Shown: positions 1 through 8,942 of the stretch, piece after piece
How positions within the stretch are numbered: the first letter of the stretch is position 1
Layout of the letters: every line of letters starts with the position of its first letter
DNA from: Emiliania huxleyi CCMP1516
Lineage: Eukaryota; Haptophyta; Isochrysidales; Noelaerhabdaceae
Assembly (NCBI RefSeq): GCF_000372725.1
Contig: NW_005200902.1
Span: 146,662-210,661 of the forward strand
Reading direction: 5' to 3'
Length of the DNA: 64,000 nt
Made by a program: the position numbers and the translations under genes
Notes under the pieces: generated by a model
The model's input: only the letters and a program-made list of their open reading frames with translations
The model's database searches: none
Told to the model about the DNA's origin: nothing

Positions 1-124
1 GCGTGCCTTTCTCTGCGGTACGCTCGCCCTGCCCACACAGGCGCTGCCCAGTAGACCTCTCCCAGACCTCTCCTGGAGCCGTCCTGCAGGCGCGCTCGCC
101 CTGCCCACGGAGGCGCTGTCCGCC

Positions 125-1088
125 GTGCCTCCGCACGCCTCGTCTGCGCTGGTCGTCAACCTGCAGCGGCAGCGCGCCCTCATCGAGCGGATCCAGACCC
201 TCTCTCCGCCGCGCGCGCTCGAGCTCATCGGCGCCGCGTTTGAGCTGACGCCGCCCGAGCTGAGGGACGTCCACAACGAGCTCCAGCGGAGCCTCGACGT
301 CGCCGCCCTCAAGAGCGGCGGCTTGCGCGCGGCGCGGTGGTTCGAGCTCATGACGGCGCACATTGACAAGCTCGAGCCGCCGGCCGGAACGGAGAGCGAT
401 ACAGAAGACGGCAGCTGCGCCTGTAGGCGCACATTGACAAGCTCGAGGCGCTGCAGGAGCTGCTGCACAACTTCGAGGTGGCCAAAGCTGTCGCCGCCGC
501 TAACTCTGGCCCTGGCCCTTCCCTGACCCTGACCCTAACCCACGATCTCGAGGTGGCCAAGTTGTCGCCGCCGCGTTCGCCGCCGCCCGCCACGTCTCTC
601 CACGGCGTGTTCGCCGCTGTCGGCGGCGGCGGCGGCGACGGCGCGGGGGAAGTGTTTGAGCTCGAGCGATTGGGCGAGGGGATGAGCCGAGACTAGCCGA
701 GATTAGCCGAGATTACGCGAGCGTCTATGAGCGAGCTCGAGCGGCTGGGAGAGGCGGGAGATTGCCCGAGATCGAGGAGCTTCTCCCGCCTCATCCAGGT
801 CAGCGAGTGAGTGACTCAACGGTGTGAGCGGCAGGCGACGAGTTGCGCCGCCTCTCGGGCGACCAGATCAAGGAGATGCTGCTGAGGCGCGTCGCGGCGG
901 CCGCCGCGCCGCCCCCCGGCCTTTCGGCGAGCCAGGCGGCGGCTGGGCCCCCGGCGGGCAGCGCTGCGGCGTCGATCGATGCGGCAGAGGATGCGGAGAG
1001 GCAGGCGGAGAGGAGCCGCTTCGCCAGGGCAGCGGCGGTGGTGACGCGCGGCAGCGGCGGCAGCAGCGGCGGCGGCAGCAGCGGCAGC

Positions 1089-1121
<33 letters not shown>

Positions 1122-2854
1122 GGCGGCGGCGGTGGCGGCGGCGGCGGCGGCGGTGGCGGCGGTGGCGGTGGCGGCGGGAGCAGCAGCGGCGGCGGCGGCG
1201 GTGGTGGCGGCGGCGGCGGGGTGCACCGGATTGCGCTGCCTTCGCTTGCCTTCCGCAACCGGCTGGGGCGGGGTCAGAGCGGCTCCACCTACCTGGCGGA
1301 GTGGGGCGGCCGCAGGGTGGCGGTCAAGGTTGCGTGTGGGCGCGAGGATGCGCACACGAGTTGGCAGGTGGAGGTCGGCATGCTGCTGCGCGCGTCCCAG
1401 CCGGGCCACCCGAACGTGGTGCGCCTCGTCGGCAATGAATGAAGCTCATTATTACCTGATTGCCTTCCCTCTAGGCCACCCGAATGTGGTGCATCTCGTC
1501 GGCGCCGTGCAGGAGAGTAGCCGAGAGTACGCGAGAGTAGCCGAGGGTGGCCGAGAGTACGCGAGAGAGCCCGAGATATCACGGAGATAGCCCGAGTAGC
1601 CCGAGAGAGCCATAATGTGGTGCACCGATTGCTCACGGCTCGCGGACTCTCGGGTGATCTCGCGCCCTCTCGTGCAATCTCGCGCCACGTGCAGGAGCAG
1701 CTGACCTATTGCGTCGTGCTCGAGTACTGCGACGGCGGCGACCTGCACCAGGCGCTACAGCGGCCCACGCCGCCCGGCTTCTTCCTCCGCGTCGCCGGTG
1801 GCGTGGCGACTGGGCTCGCCTTCCTGCACGGCCGCGGGATCATGCACCGCGACCTCAAGTCGCCGAACGTGTTGCTGCACGGCGAGCGCGGCGTCAAGAT
1901 TGCCGACTTCGGCCTCGCCGCCCTCCGAGGCGATTGCAGCGGCAGCAGCAGCCGGAGCAGCAGCGTCGGCGGCAGCGGCAGCCGCGTGTCGGCCATCGCC
2001 CTCACACCTCGGATTAGTCAACTAAGCGCTGGCTAGTAACTCGCAGGCGGCCGCACGTCGACGAGCGCCCTCACGCCCGAGACGGGCACATACCGCTGGT
2101 GGCGCCTGTGAGGATGAGTTCTCAATCAATCGTGAGAACGAGTTGATGATAGGCACGTACCGCTGGATGGCGCCCGAGGCTGGGACGCGCGAAAGGTGCT
2201 CGGAGAGAGACGAGTGTTTCCATCTTTAGTCGTGACTTGGACGACAGGTTGTGATGCGCGAGGCGTACTCGGAGAGCGCCGACGTGTTTAGCCTCGCCAT
2301 GATCCTCTTCGAGCTCATCACGCACACCGTCCCCTTCTCCGACCGCTCGGCGCTGCAGGCTGCCGTCTCGATCGGGCTGCAGCGGCTGCGGCCGGCGATG
2401 CCGGATGGCACTCCCGACGCGGCGCGAGATCACCCGAGATCATCCGAGACCCCCCGAGACCCCCCGAGATTGGATGCCAGGCGGCACTCCCGACGCGGCG
2501 CGAGGGAGCGGGCTTGCGCGCGTCTCCCCCTCGAGACGCGCCCCCCGGGTGGTGCGCCAACAGGTGAGGCTGCTCATCGAGGCGTGCTGGGCGGACGACG
2601 GCCGCGCGCGCCCGAGGGCGTCGCACGTCGCGGAGCACGTCGGCTCCATCGAGCTCGCGCTGACTCCGGCGCAGCGCCAGTGGCTCGACTGCCCGGCCGG
2701 CCACCGGCTACCGGATGGCGCACCGGCCGTCCTCTGCCGCCCCGGCGCGGCGCTGCTCCGCAGACAGCCGGCGCCGGCGGGAGCCGGCGGGGCGGGCGGC
2801 GGGCGGGAGGGCAGGGAGCTCGGCGCGGTGTCCGAGTCGCCAGAGCTGCGGTGA
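125..2854 (+). CDS. TKL-type Ser/Thr protein kinase, multi-exon
   Basis: A protein kinase split by short introns. Motifs in order: glycine loop GRGQSGSTY and VAVKV lysine (about 1262-1330), HPNVVHLVG, hinge VVLEYCDGGDL (about 1712-1745), catalytic loop HRDLKSPNVLL (about 1846-1878), KIADFG (about 1894-1911), GTYRWMAPE, then ESADVFSLAMILFEL (about 2272-2316) and a C-lobe ending RPRASHVAEH. HRDLKSPN plus GTYRWMAPE is typical of the TKL group, which includes MLK/Raf-like kinases. The N-terminal part (125-840) has a helical stretch around ELRDVHNELQRSL and then a long poly-Gly run (about 1087-1217). It is joined to the kinase by matching intron style and is the least certain part. Removing introns 356-426, 478-552, 1405-1474, 1513-1694, 1978-2046, 2086-2152, 2179-2247 and 2408-2480 keeps one frame from the kinase lobe to the stop at 2852-2854. 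A further intron near 655-740 is unresolved. Cytosolic signalling is inferred; the substrate is unknown. Confidence 0.78.
356..2480 (+). other. Eight short introns of the kinase gene, mostly GC-AG, with exon-copy 5' ends
   Basis: Intron lengths are 71, 75, 70, 182, 69, 67, 69 and 73 nt. Six start GC, one GT (478) and one GA (1513); all end AG. In most, the intron's first bases copy the start of the next exon: GCGCACATTGACAAGCTCGA occurs at 356 and again at 427; GTGGCCAA at 478 and 553; a 30-nt near repeat at 1405 and 1475; and TACCGCTGG inside both 2086- and 2153-. The 182-nt intron has the 9-nt direct repeat GTGCAGGAG at 1507 and 1689. Introns 1513-1694 and 2408-2480 contain CCGAGA-type arrays. 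Splice positions are inferred from frame continuity, not from transcripts. Confidence 0.7.
1087..1217 (+). repeat. GGC/GGT trinucleotide tract coding poly-glycine
   Basis: An almost pure GGC/GGT run inside the kinase gene. In the kinase frame it reads as poly-Gly broken by Ser. The same tract reads as poly-Ala or poly-Pro in other frames and creates several spurious ORFs on both strands. It is likely a flexible linker before the kinase domain and length-unstable. Confidence 0.85.
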
Positions 2855-3548
2855 CCCAATACTTTTGCAGCGCCCGCGGGGGTTACCTACAGCCTAGGCG
2901 AACCCCTATAAAATAGCCATATAGCCACCAGGGGAATGCCAAAAAACTGACAGAGTTAAATCATGCACTACTGGCGCCGCCGAGCGCCCGCGCAACGCCA
3001 AGGGCAAGGCCATGAGCTCCGCCTCCGGGCGGACTAGGTCCAGCCCTGGGTGAGGTGGGTTGTGACATTTGGCGAGATTCCGCGGCTTACTGGGCCCCTG
3101 AGCTGCTCCCCGTGTGCGATGTGTGGCCCAGGCATGGTTCTGATAGTGAACGGGTCGGACCTGCCAAACACAGGCTATACAGCCCCACACACGCGCCCGC
3201 CATAGCTCTTGGAGAGCATGCGTGAGTGAGACGCGCTGCAAGCCGCGAGAGTGGCACAGAATCATGTAACTCGGATTGACGACTCGTTGCTCCGACGCGT
3301 CGTGCGTAGCCGCGGGCAGGTGGCAGTGCACGGCCACACACCGGCTGTGGCGGCTCGTATGCCCCCGGCAGTAATGCTGGTCATTAACCTGCGTATTGGG
3401 GCCGCATCAGACTGCTGCTGTGGCAGCAGCAGCAGCAGCAGCCTGCTGCTGCCTGATTCAGTCAAGCCAGCGGTGCAGCGAGGCGTGCAGAATTCGCGCG
3501 GTTTGGTACCTCCTGAGGCTGAGCGCGTTCAGACCCGGTGACCGGAGT
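2855..3548. other. Intergenic stretch with left arm of an inverted repeat; no gene seen
   Basis: No convincing coding segment. It holds a CAG/CTG run near 3416-3450 and one arm (3029-3056, core GACTAGGTCCAGCCC) of an inverted repeat whose partner lies at 3687-3710. The two arms bracket about 680 bp that includes the palindrome at 3549-3591, so this may be a degenerate DNA element. Confidence 0.5.
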
Positions 3549-3710
3549 TGGATGGTTCGATGGAGCTCGCCGAGCTCCATCGAACCATCCATGGCCGGAC
3601 GGCGGAGCGTGAGGTGGCGAGCGGAGAGATGTACCGCAAGACAAGAAAAACACGGATCTGGCGGATGTCACAGAACGTCAGATCTGCCTCACCCTGGGCT
3701 GGACCTAGTC
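3029..3710. repeat. Candidate element bounded by about 25-bp inverted repeats
   Basis: Bases 3029-3056 and the reverse complement of 3687-3710 share GACTAGGTCCAGCCC followed by GGGTGAGG, with further loose similarity outward to GTGACAT. The interior has no transposase ORF. A decayed MITE or other non-autonomous element is possible. No target duplication was recognised. Confidence 0.4.
3549..3591. repeat. Perfect 21-bp palindrome with a 1-nt centre
   Basis: Left arm 3549-3569 and right arm 3571-3591 are exact reverse complements around a single C at 3570 (core GATGGTTCGATGGAGCTC). It would form a very stable hairpin or cruciform. No flanking gene explains it. Confidence 0.9.
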
Positions 3711-3776
3711 GGCAGGGATGCACGCTGTTGGGCCTGGGGGAAATAACCTCTGGCTAATCTTCTGCCGGGCCTGGGG

Positions 3777-4477
3777 CTAGCTGAAGCTGCCTACGAACAA
3801 CACCTCTGCCACAACTCCCGCCTCCCGGCCCTCCCCGACGCGCTCGCAGCACGCCCACGGCAGCTCATCTTGGAGCACGTGGAGTGCAGTCATCGCGCGT
3901 CCGGCGGAGAGGGCGCTGTCGTCTGGGGTCCCAGCTGGGCGAAAAACACGTCTAAGGTATATAGGGACTAGAAGAAGGTGCACGCGCGCAGAGTTCTGTC
4001 TGAGCTGCTGCAGCTCCAACCCTCCATGCTCCATCCACTCGCCGAGAGCCTTCTGGTTGCGAAGCGCCTCAATGTCGCGCGAATCAATGTAGCCGTCGCT
4101 CAGACTGCTCGGCAAGATCTTTAGCGTGTCGGTGTAGGCAGCCTAGCAGTCAGGCGGTCTTGAGCAGACATCCGACAGTACCATACGCACGCAAAAAGTC
4201 CGAACCCTGGACCCCCGTGGTAATATGCATATAACCGTCGTCGAGCACATCCATGTCGACTGACACGCGCATGAGCTTCATGCACCCGCCGCCCATTGCG
4301 GCCATGCCCCCCGTTTTGCCGCCGCACTGGCCGCAAGGCTGGCATCTCGGGTGGGGTACGCTGCCGCTGCCGCAGGTGCATGCACCCACTCGACCAGCGC
4401 CGATGGCAACGCACATACATTGAGAGAGAGACCCCCTCTCCCTTTTCTCCCAGTAAGCTAAAAGTACGAACGTACAT
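3777..4477 (-). CDS. Possible hypothetical gene remnants (two minus-strand open stretches)
   Basis: Two minus-strand open stretches (3777-4115, 112 codons, and roughly 4150-4477) have ordinary amino-acid composition, with segments such as GYIDSRDIEALRNQ and a Cys/Gly-rich CTCGSGSVPHPRC. They lie in different frames, with a stop between them that an intron could remove. No family is recognised. They may be parts of one small gene or chance ORFs in GC-rich DNA. Confidence 0.2.
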
Positions 4478-4491
4478 TGAGAGAGAAAATT

Positions 4492-4594
4492 GTTATGACA
4501 CCCCCAATGAACACACCAGTGAGGGAGGGCGAGACGATCGAGGGGTCCCGTACCATGCGGAATCGACCCTACCAAGTGCTCAAGTGCTCAGAGA
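4492..4594 (+). repeat. Dispersed repeat family R1, copy A (partial)
   Basis: Matches the end of the copies at 35085-35404 (opposite strand) and 38778-39079 (same strand): shared blocks ATGAACACACCAGTGAGGGA and GGGTCCCGTACCATGCGGAA, then AGTGCTCAAGTGCTCA. The LTR element starts directly after it. Just upstream, 4431-4470 matches 38668-38710 in inverse orientation, so the family may extend further left. Confidence 0.75.
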
Positions 4595-4599
4595 GAAAT

Positions 4600-4792
4600 T
4601 GTTGGAGAGTGTGAACTCAAACCTACATCCTGACCGTAGCCTGACTGACCGTCCGTGTAACCGTCTCATGTTTGGTTTGTCCTGCCGCGCACATTGTCAT
4701 CGACTTGTATCCGACTTGGTGGTTGTGGTGATGTAGCGATGGTGTGGGTCTCTAGTGACCTATACAGCTCCTCCGTGTTCCGTCTCCTGACA
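4600..4792 (+). repeat. Left LTR of the copia element
   Basis: Begins TG and ends CA. By eye it is identical along its whole length to 7085-7277. Preceded by target duplication GAAAT (4595-4599). Confidence 0.93.
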
Positions 4793-4843
4793 TGGTACCG
4801 ACCGGTGAGTGCACGGAGTGAGCAGTGCGGCACTGAGGCCGAC

Positions 4844-6814
4844 ATGAGAGCTGGTGCGGCACACAAGCGAGATGTGTTGCCGCACAGCATTTCCGGCTTA
4901 CGCTCGATACGTTGGCTGGCACCATGGGCACCTGCGCGAGCCGTGGTGATTGGCTGGGCACAGAGGCTCGGCGCACGGTGGCACAGCGGCCGCCAACTGC
5001 TTGGCTCGGAGGCTAAGCAGAATGAGTACAACCGCAACATCAACTTGGGTGCTTGCGGATCTTCTGCGACAGAGCGCATCTCCGCCAGCACTGCGGCTGG
5101 GTGGACACGAGTATCTCCTCTTACTTCTCCTTACCGGTCCGTTCTCCTCGCCTACGGACCACCATCGCAGCTGCTGCCTCCGCTACCAGCTCTCGGGCTG
5201 CTGCAACGGCAGTTACCGCAAGGACCTCGCACTGAATGTGGACCCTGCCTTTCGCCGCCGCTACTTCCGACGTCGCCACTCGACACGACCGGAGTTGTAC
5301 GCGATGAACACGCGACGATCGACACGCCCTCTCTGCCTTGCGTGGCGATTACCACGTCGTGGGGGAGTGTTGGGCATCTGTTCGACGTGGCAATGCCACT
5401 CTACCTCATTGCTGTCTCTTCCTCGTCTCGCCTCCTCGCGCTAGCCCGTTCCGCTGTCCAACGCCTCTGGCAAGAAGTCCAATGCGCCTCTACGAGCGTC
5501 TCAGCCGTCTGGACGCCTGAGTCTGAGCCTGCCATCTCCGACGCCTTCGCCATCGATGCACCCGTCCTCGGAACCTCCGTCCCCGAGGTCTTCGATGCAC
5601 TCGACACCACCCTGCTTAAGATCTTCGACGAGTATTCCACTCCGACTGACGACGATTTCTTGCTCTGGCATGCCCGCTTGGGCCACTTCAGCAGAGACAG
5701 GGTGGTTGGTGCACTCCGCTACAAAGGTTACGCTTTTCGCCCTGGCAGTGATCGTTGCATCTGCGACGCGTGTCTCCTCAATCGTCGCCGCAAGGGCCAT
5801 CCGAGTCACCCAACCAACCGTCGCGTCTACACGTACTTTGGTGAGCGAGTCGCGTCCGACCTCAATGGCCCCATCAAGCTTCTGCCCTGGAGCGTTCACA
5901 AGTTCGTGTACGCCATCAACTTCGTCGATTACTTCTCCGGCGTCATCGCCGTCTACTTCCTGGAGAAGGGCGATTCCGCCGAAATCCTTGGCGCAGTCCG
6001 TGCTTTCCTCCGTGACCATGCTCATCTCCTCACCAAGACGCGCAGACCTGGCATCATCGACGAGTGGCTCACCGACAACGCCAGCTACTTCACGTCCGAG
6101 CTGATCGACGAACTTTGCACCGTCCTCGCCATCCAGCACTTTTTCTCTTCTCCCGACATCCACGAGGGGAACGCCGTCGCCGAGCGCTGCTGGGGGACTC
6201 TCCTCAAATGCACGCGCACCGCTCTCGTTCATGCTGGGGGGGACAAGGAGTACGTTCAGTTCTGGCCCTTCCTCTTCAACCAGTTCGCCCGCGTCCACAA
6301 CTTGCTGCAGACGAACAGGGGGACCAGCGCTGAGCCTCGGTGGCTGTCACCGATGCAGATCGCCATCGGCTACCCTCGCGAGTACAGCCTCGAACGCTTC
6401 AAGGTCATGCTCTGCGACTGCACCTGCGTCCTCCCCGAGTCGCTTCGCGGGCACAACCTTACCCCCGCTCGTCTCAAGGGCATCAACCTCGGCCACGACC
6501 CTCGACGCTCCAAGCACCTCGTCTACATCCCCGCCGTCCGGCGCATCATCTACACAGCCGATGTCTCCTTCGACGAGCTCTCCTTCACCGTCCTCGGCGG
6601 CCCGTGGCGCAACATCAACGTTCGGGACATTGAAGATCGTCCTCACGTTCCTGATGCGCTCATCCACGTCAACGCGGCGAGGCTTCCCAACGGCCCAATC
6701 GCTGCGCAGCAAGGGGGCGCCCCCGCTGCCGCTCCCGCGCCCGCCGCTCCCGCCGCGCCCGCTCAAGCCGCCCCGCGACGCTCAGCCCGGATTGCAGCTC
6801 GCGGCGCGCCATGA
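4844..6814 (+). CDS. Copia-type GAG-pre-integrase plus integrase polyprotein fragment
   Basis: The open frame runs from inside the left LTR; 4844 is the first ATG after the LTR and the likely start. Around 5665-5690, LLWHARLGH is the GAG-pre-integrase motif with the zinc-binding His pair, followed by CICDAC (about 5758-5775). The integrase core follows: Asp at 5858 (ASDLNGP), Asp at 6074 (LTDNASYFTS) and Glu at 6182 (NAVAERCW). The spacing of 72 and 36 codons matches a DDE integrase. Downstream are SPMQIAIGYP and a Pro/Ala-rich tail, then a stop. In Ty1/copia, reverse transcriptase should follow, but only about 270 non-coding bases remain before the right LTR. The upstream gag region is not recognisable. 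It likely encodes an integrase but cannot drive its own reverse transcription. Confidence 0.88.
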   Translation: MRAGAAHKRDVLPHSISGLRSIRWLAPWAPARAVVIGWAQRLGARWHSGRQLLGSEAKQNEYNRNINLGACGSSATERISASTAAGWTRVSPLTSPYRSVLLAYGPPSQLLPPLPALGLLQRQLPQGPRTECGPCLSPPLLPTSPLDTTGVVRDEHATIDTPSLPCVAITTSWGSVGHLFDVAMPLYLIAVSSSSRLLALARSAVQRLWQEVQCASTSVSAVWTPESEPAISDAFAIDAPVLGTSVPEVFDALDTTLLKIFDEYSTPTDDDFLLWHARLGHFSRDRVVGALRYKGYAFRPGSDRCICDACLLNRRRKGHPSHPTNRRVYTYFGERVASDLNGPIKLLPWSVHKFVYAINFVDYFSGVIAVYFLEKGDSAEILGAVRAFLRDHAHLLTKTRRPGIIDEWLTDNASYFTSELIDELCTVLAIQHFFSSPDIHEGNAVAERCWGTLLKCTRTALVHAGGDKEYVQFWPFLFNQFARVHNLLQTNRGTSAEPRWLSPMQIAIGYPREYSLERFKVMLCDCTCVLPESLRGHNLTPARLKGINLGHDPRRSKHLVYIPAVRRIIYTADVSFDELSFTVLGGPWRNINVRDIEDRPHVPDALIHVNAARLPNGPIAAQQGGAPAAAPAPAAPAAPAQAAPRRSARIAARGAP

Positions 6815-7084
6815 CCGAGCTCCACAACGAGCTCTTGTTCATTATCTCCCCTTTCTCTCTCTCCGCCCACTCGGCCGCGCTTTGACCCCTTCACTGGATC
6901 ATCTTAGCGCGCAAGTCTTGCCAACAAGCAAGACCATCCTTCGCGAAGACGCAAGGTTGGACGCTTAGCCAGCCCCGCGAGACGCCGGCGGGTAACCGGC
7001 ATACCTACGCTCAGACACATTCACACTCTGCTGTTGTTGTCTGCCGCATCCTCATTCATGAAGACTGCGGAGACAATGGGGGAG

Positions 7085-7277
7085 TGTTGGAGAGTGTGAA
7101 CTCAAACCTACATCCTGACCGTAGCCTGACTGACCGTCCGTGTAACCGTCTCATGTTTGGTTTGTCCTGCCGCGCACATTGTCATCGACTTGTATCCGAC
7201 TTGGTGGTTGTGGTGATGTAGCGATGGTGTGGGTCTCTAGTGACCTATACAGCTCCTCCGTGTTCCGTCTCCTGACA
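7085..7277 (+). repeat. Right LTR of the copia element
   Basis: 193 bp, identical by eye to the left LTR, followed by target duplication GAAAT (7278-7282). Confidence 0.93.
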
Positions 7278-7347
7278 GAAATGAAAGCCTCTCACTGATC
7301 TCACGCCGGACACAAACTCGGCTGTCCTGCCACGTCTCTCGGGACAG

Positions 7348-8742
7348 ATGGCTTTGCCATCCTGGTGCAGCGTGGCTCGCAGCGGCGAGGAGTGCAACAC
7401 GCTCGGCTGCAAGAAGTCTGAGCGCTGCGAGCGGTCGAGCTCCTCGCGTGACAATGGCCACCGCAAGAAACAGGGGCCTCCGGATCGCCCCTCTCGCTTC
7501 CTCGTCCTCTCCTCCCAGCGCTCCGGCACGACGGTTGTCGTCAACTAACTAACTGCAGTGACTCCTTGCGCCTGCCTACAGCGTCTCTTTTGCAATCTGC
7601 AGGCGTTCAGTAGTAGTAGCAAGCAACTTTAATTCCAAGATCGGATCCCTATCACGCCCACGCGACTAGCGATCCGCAGGCGTTCATGAGCGGCCTTGCG
7701 CGCCTCTCGGGCTGCCTGCGGACTAGCGTAAACGAGCCTTTGTACCGCGTTGGGAGGAGATGCCGCGAGACGTCGCTCTTCTCTACGTGCGCCGAGCCCC
7801 TCCTCGCGCGAGCCTTCGCGGCGATGGGGTCGAGGTGCCGAGTTGCAGAGAGCGACGACCTGGCGCGGTACAACGAGACGCTCAGCCGCTTCGATGTGAC
7901 GGGCGACGCCTCCTGCACACGGGCTTGCGGCTTCAAGGTGATGTACAATCAGCTCCCCCCCGTCGACTCGCTAGCACATCTCGCCTCCAACACCTCGACG
8001 ACTCGAGTGGACACACGCGCCTTCACGCGCTTCATGGCGTGGAGCATCGCAAACGAGGTCCGCGTGGTCCACCTCGTTCGCCGCTCGCACATCCGCAAGG
8101 CCATATCGCATTTTCGGGCGGAGGAGACGGGCGTCTGGCACAACCTGGAGCGAGAAAAGCACCCGCCTCCATCGGCATCGGCAGCTTCGCGGTATGCACT
8201 AAACACGTCGGCGTTCGAGATTCTCAGCATGGTGGAGTGGATGGTCGTTGAGCTTGTGGAGGTGCGGGGCGCGCTCCGGACGGGCCTGGCGCCGAGCGCA
8301 CAAGTGGAGATCTCATACGAGGCTAGATGTAGCCGAAATGTGATGTGCACGCCTTAACGTGAGATCAATTGCATTGAGATCGCACCTTATCGGATCAATC
8401 TCCCGCAAGGCGCTATACGACGGTCATGACGCGCGCCTCCAGCGAGTGGAGCTGTCGAGGCTGCTCGCGCTGCTCGTGCCGGACCAGGGCTGGCAGAGGG
8501 AGCTCGCGCGGCGGTCTTTCACCAGCGCATACCGGGCAGTTGGCAGGCGCCGGCTACCTTGTCGCAAGCAGCTGCTTCAGTGGCGAGCGGTACGAACGGG
8601 GATGCTCGAAAGCATCGCGTCGGGACGGTTGGCAAGGACGAGCGAGGAGGTGCGAGAGTACCACTTTGCGTTGGACGACTGTGCCTCCAGTCGCTCGCGC
8701 GGGAGTCGTGGGTCAAGCATGCTCTTCATGGGACGACGGTGA
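7348..8742 (+). CDS. Sulfotransferase, Stf0-like, multi-exon
   Basis: Exon 1 ends with RFLVLSSQRSGTT (to about 7540), the 5'-phosphosulfate-binding loop of PAPS-dependent sulfotransferases. The next long open stretch (7680-8330) contains CGFKVMYNQLP and VRVVHLVRRSHIRKAISHF. The second is the 3'-phosphate-binding motif with its Arg and Ser in the usual relative position. An intron 7603-7679 (GC-AG, 77 nt) has the direct repeat GCAGGCGTTCA at 7599 and 7676. The 3' exon is uncertain; RVELSRLLALLVPDQGW (about 8440-8490) fits the C-terminal helix of such enzymes. The reaction would be sulfate transfer from PAPS to a small molecule or glycan. It starts 66 bp beyond the retrotransposon's target duplication. 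Confidence 0.68.
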
Positions 8743-8942
8743 TTCGTATATCGGTGTGAATAAGAATATCGACGACACGAGACGCGATGTGTTCACGGCG
8801 ATCTCCCATGTTCCCGCGTTCGTTTTATTATCGTTAAAAAGTTTATGCACCGTATCGAAGAGTGTTGGTAACGGTGCTGCAACAGTGTATGTTCTAGCCG
8901 CCTGTGGACAGGAGCAGGTACACACAGGTCACCGCTCCCCCT

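Larger units (their letters stand above)
4600..7277 (+). mobile_element. Ty1/copia-type LTR retrotransposon, integrase-only derivative
   Basis: Two 193-bp LTRs (4600-4792 and 7085-7277) that read as identical, each starting TGTTGG and ending CTGACA. They are flanked by a 5-bp target duplication GAAAT at 4595-4599 and 7278-7282. A primer-binding-like TGGTACCGA follows the left LTR. A purine run AATGGGGGAG precedes the right LTR. The interior carries one ORF with a GAG-pre-integrase motif and a copia-type integrase. There is no room for reverse transcriptase or RNase H, so the copy is non-autonomous and would need proteins in trans. LTR identity implies recent insertion. Confidence 0.93.

Noticed and set aside
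800..1590. Several long ORFs on both strands through the poly-Gly tract (Pro-, Ala- and Arg-rich translations).
   Set aside because: They are other-frame readings of the GGC repeat; only the frame leading into the kinase glycine loop has domain support.
4694..4843. ORF start at 4694 for the copia protein.
   Set aside because: It lies inside the LTR; the coding region should start after the LTR and primer-binding region, so ATG 4844 was preferred.
5501..6298. 265-codon minus-strand ORF opposite the integrase.
   Set aside because: Shadow of the integrase frame; Glu/Val/Asp-rich, no motif, and the plus frame has the full DDE signature.
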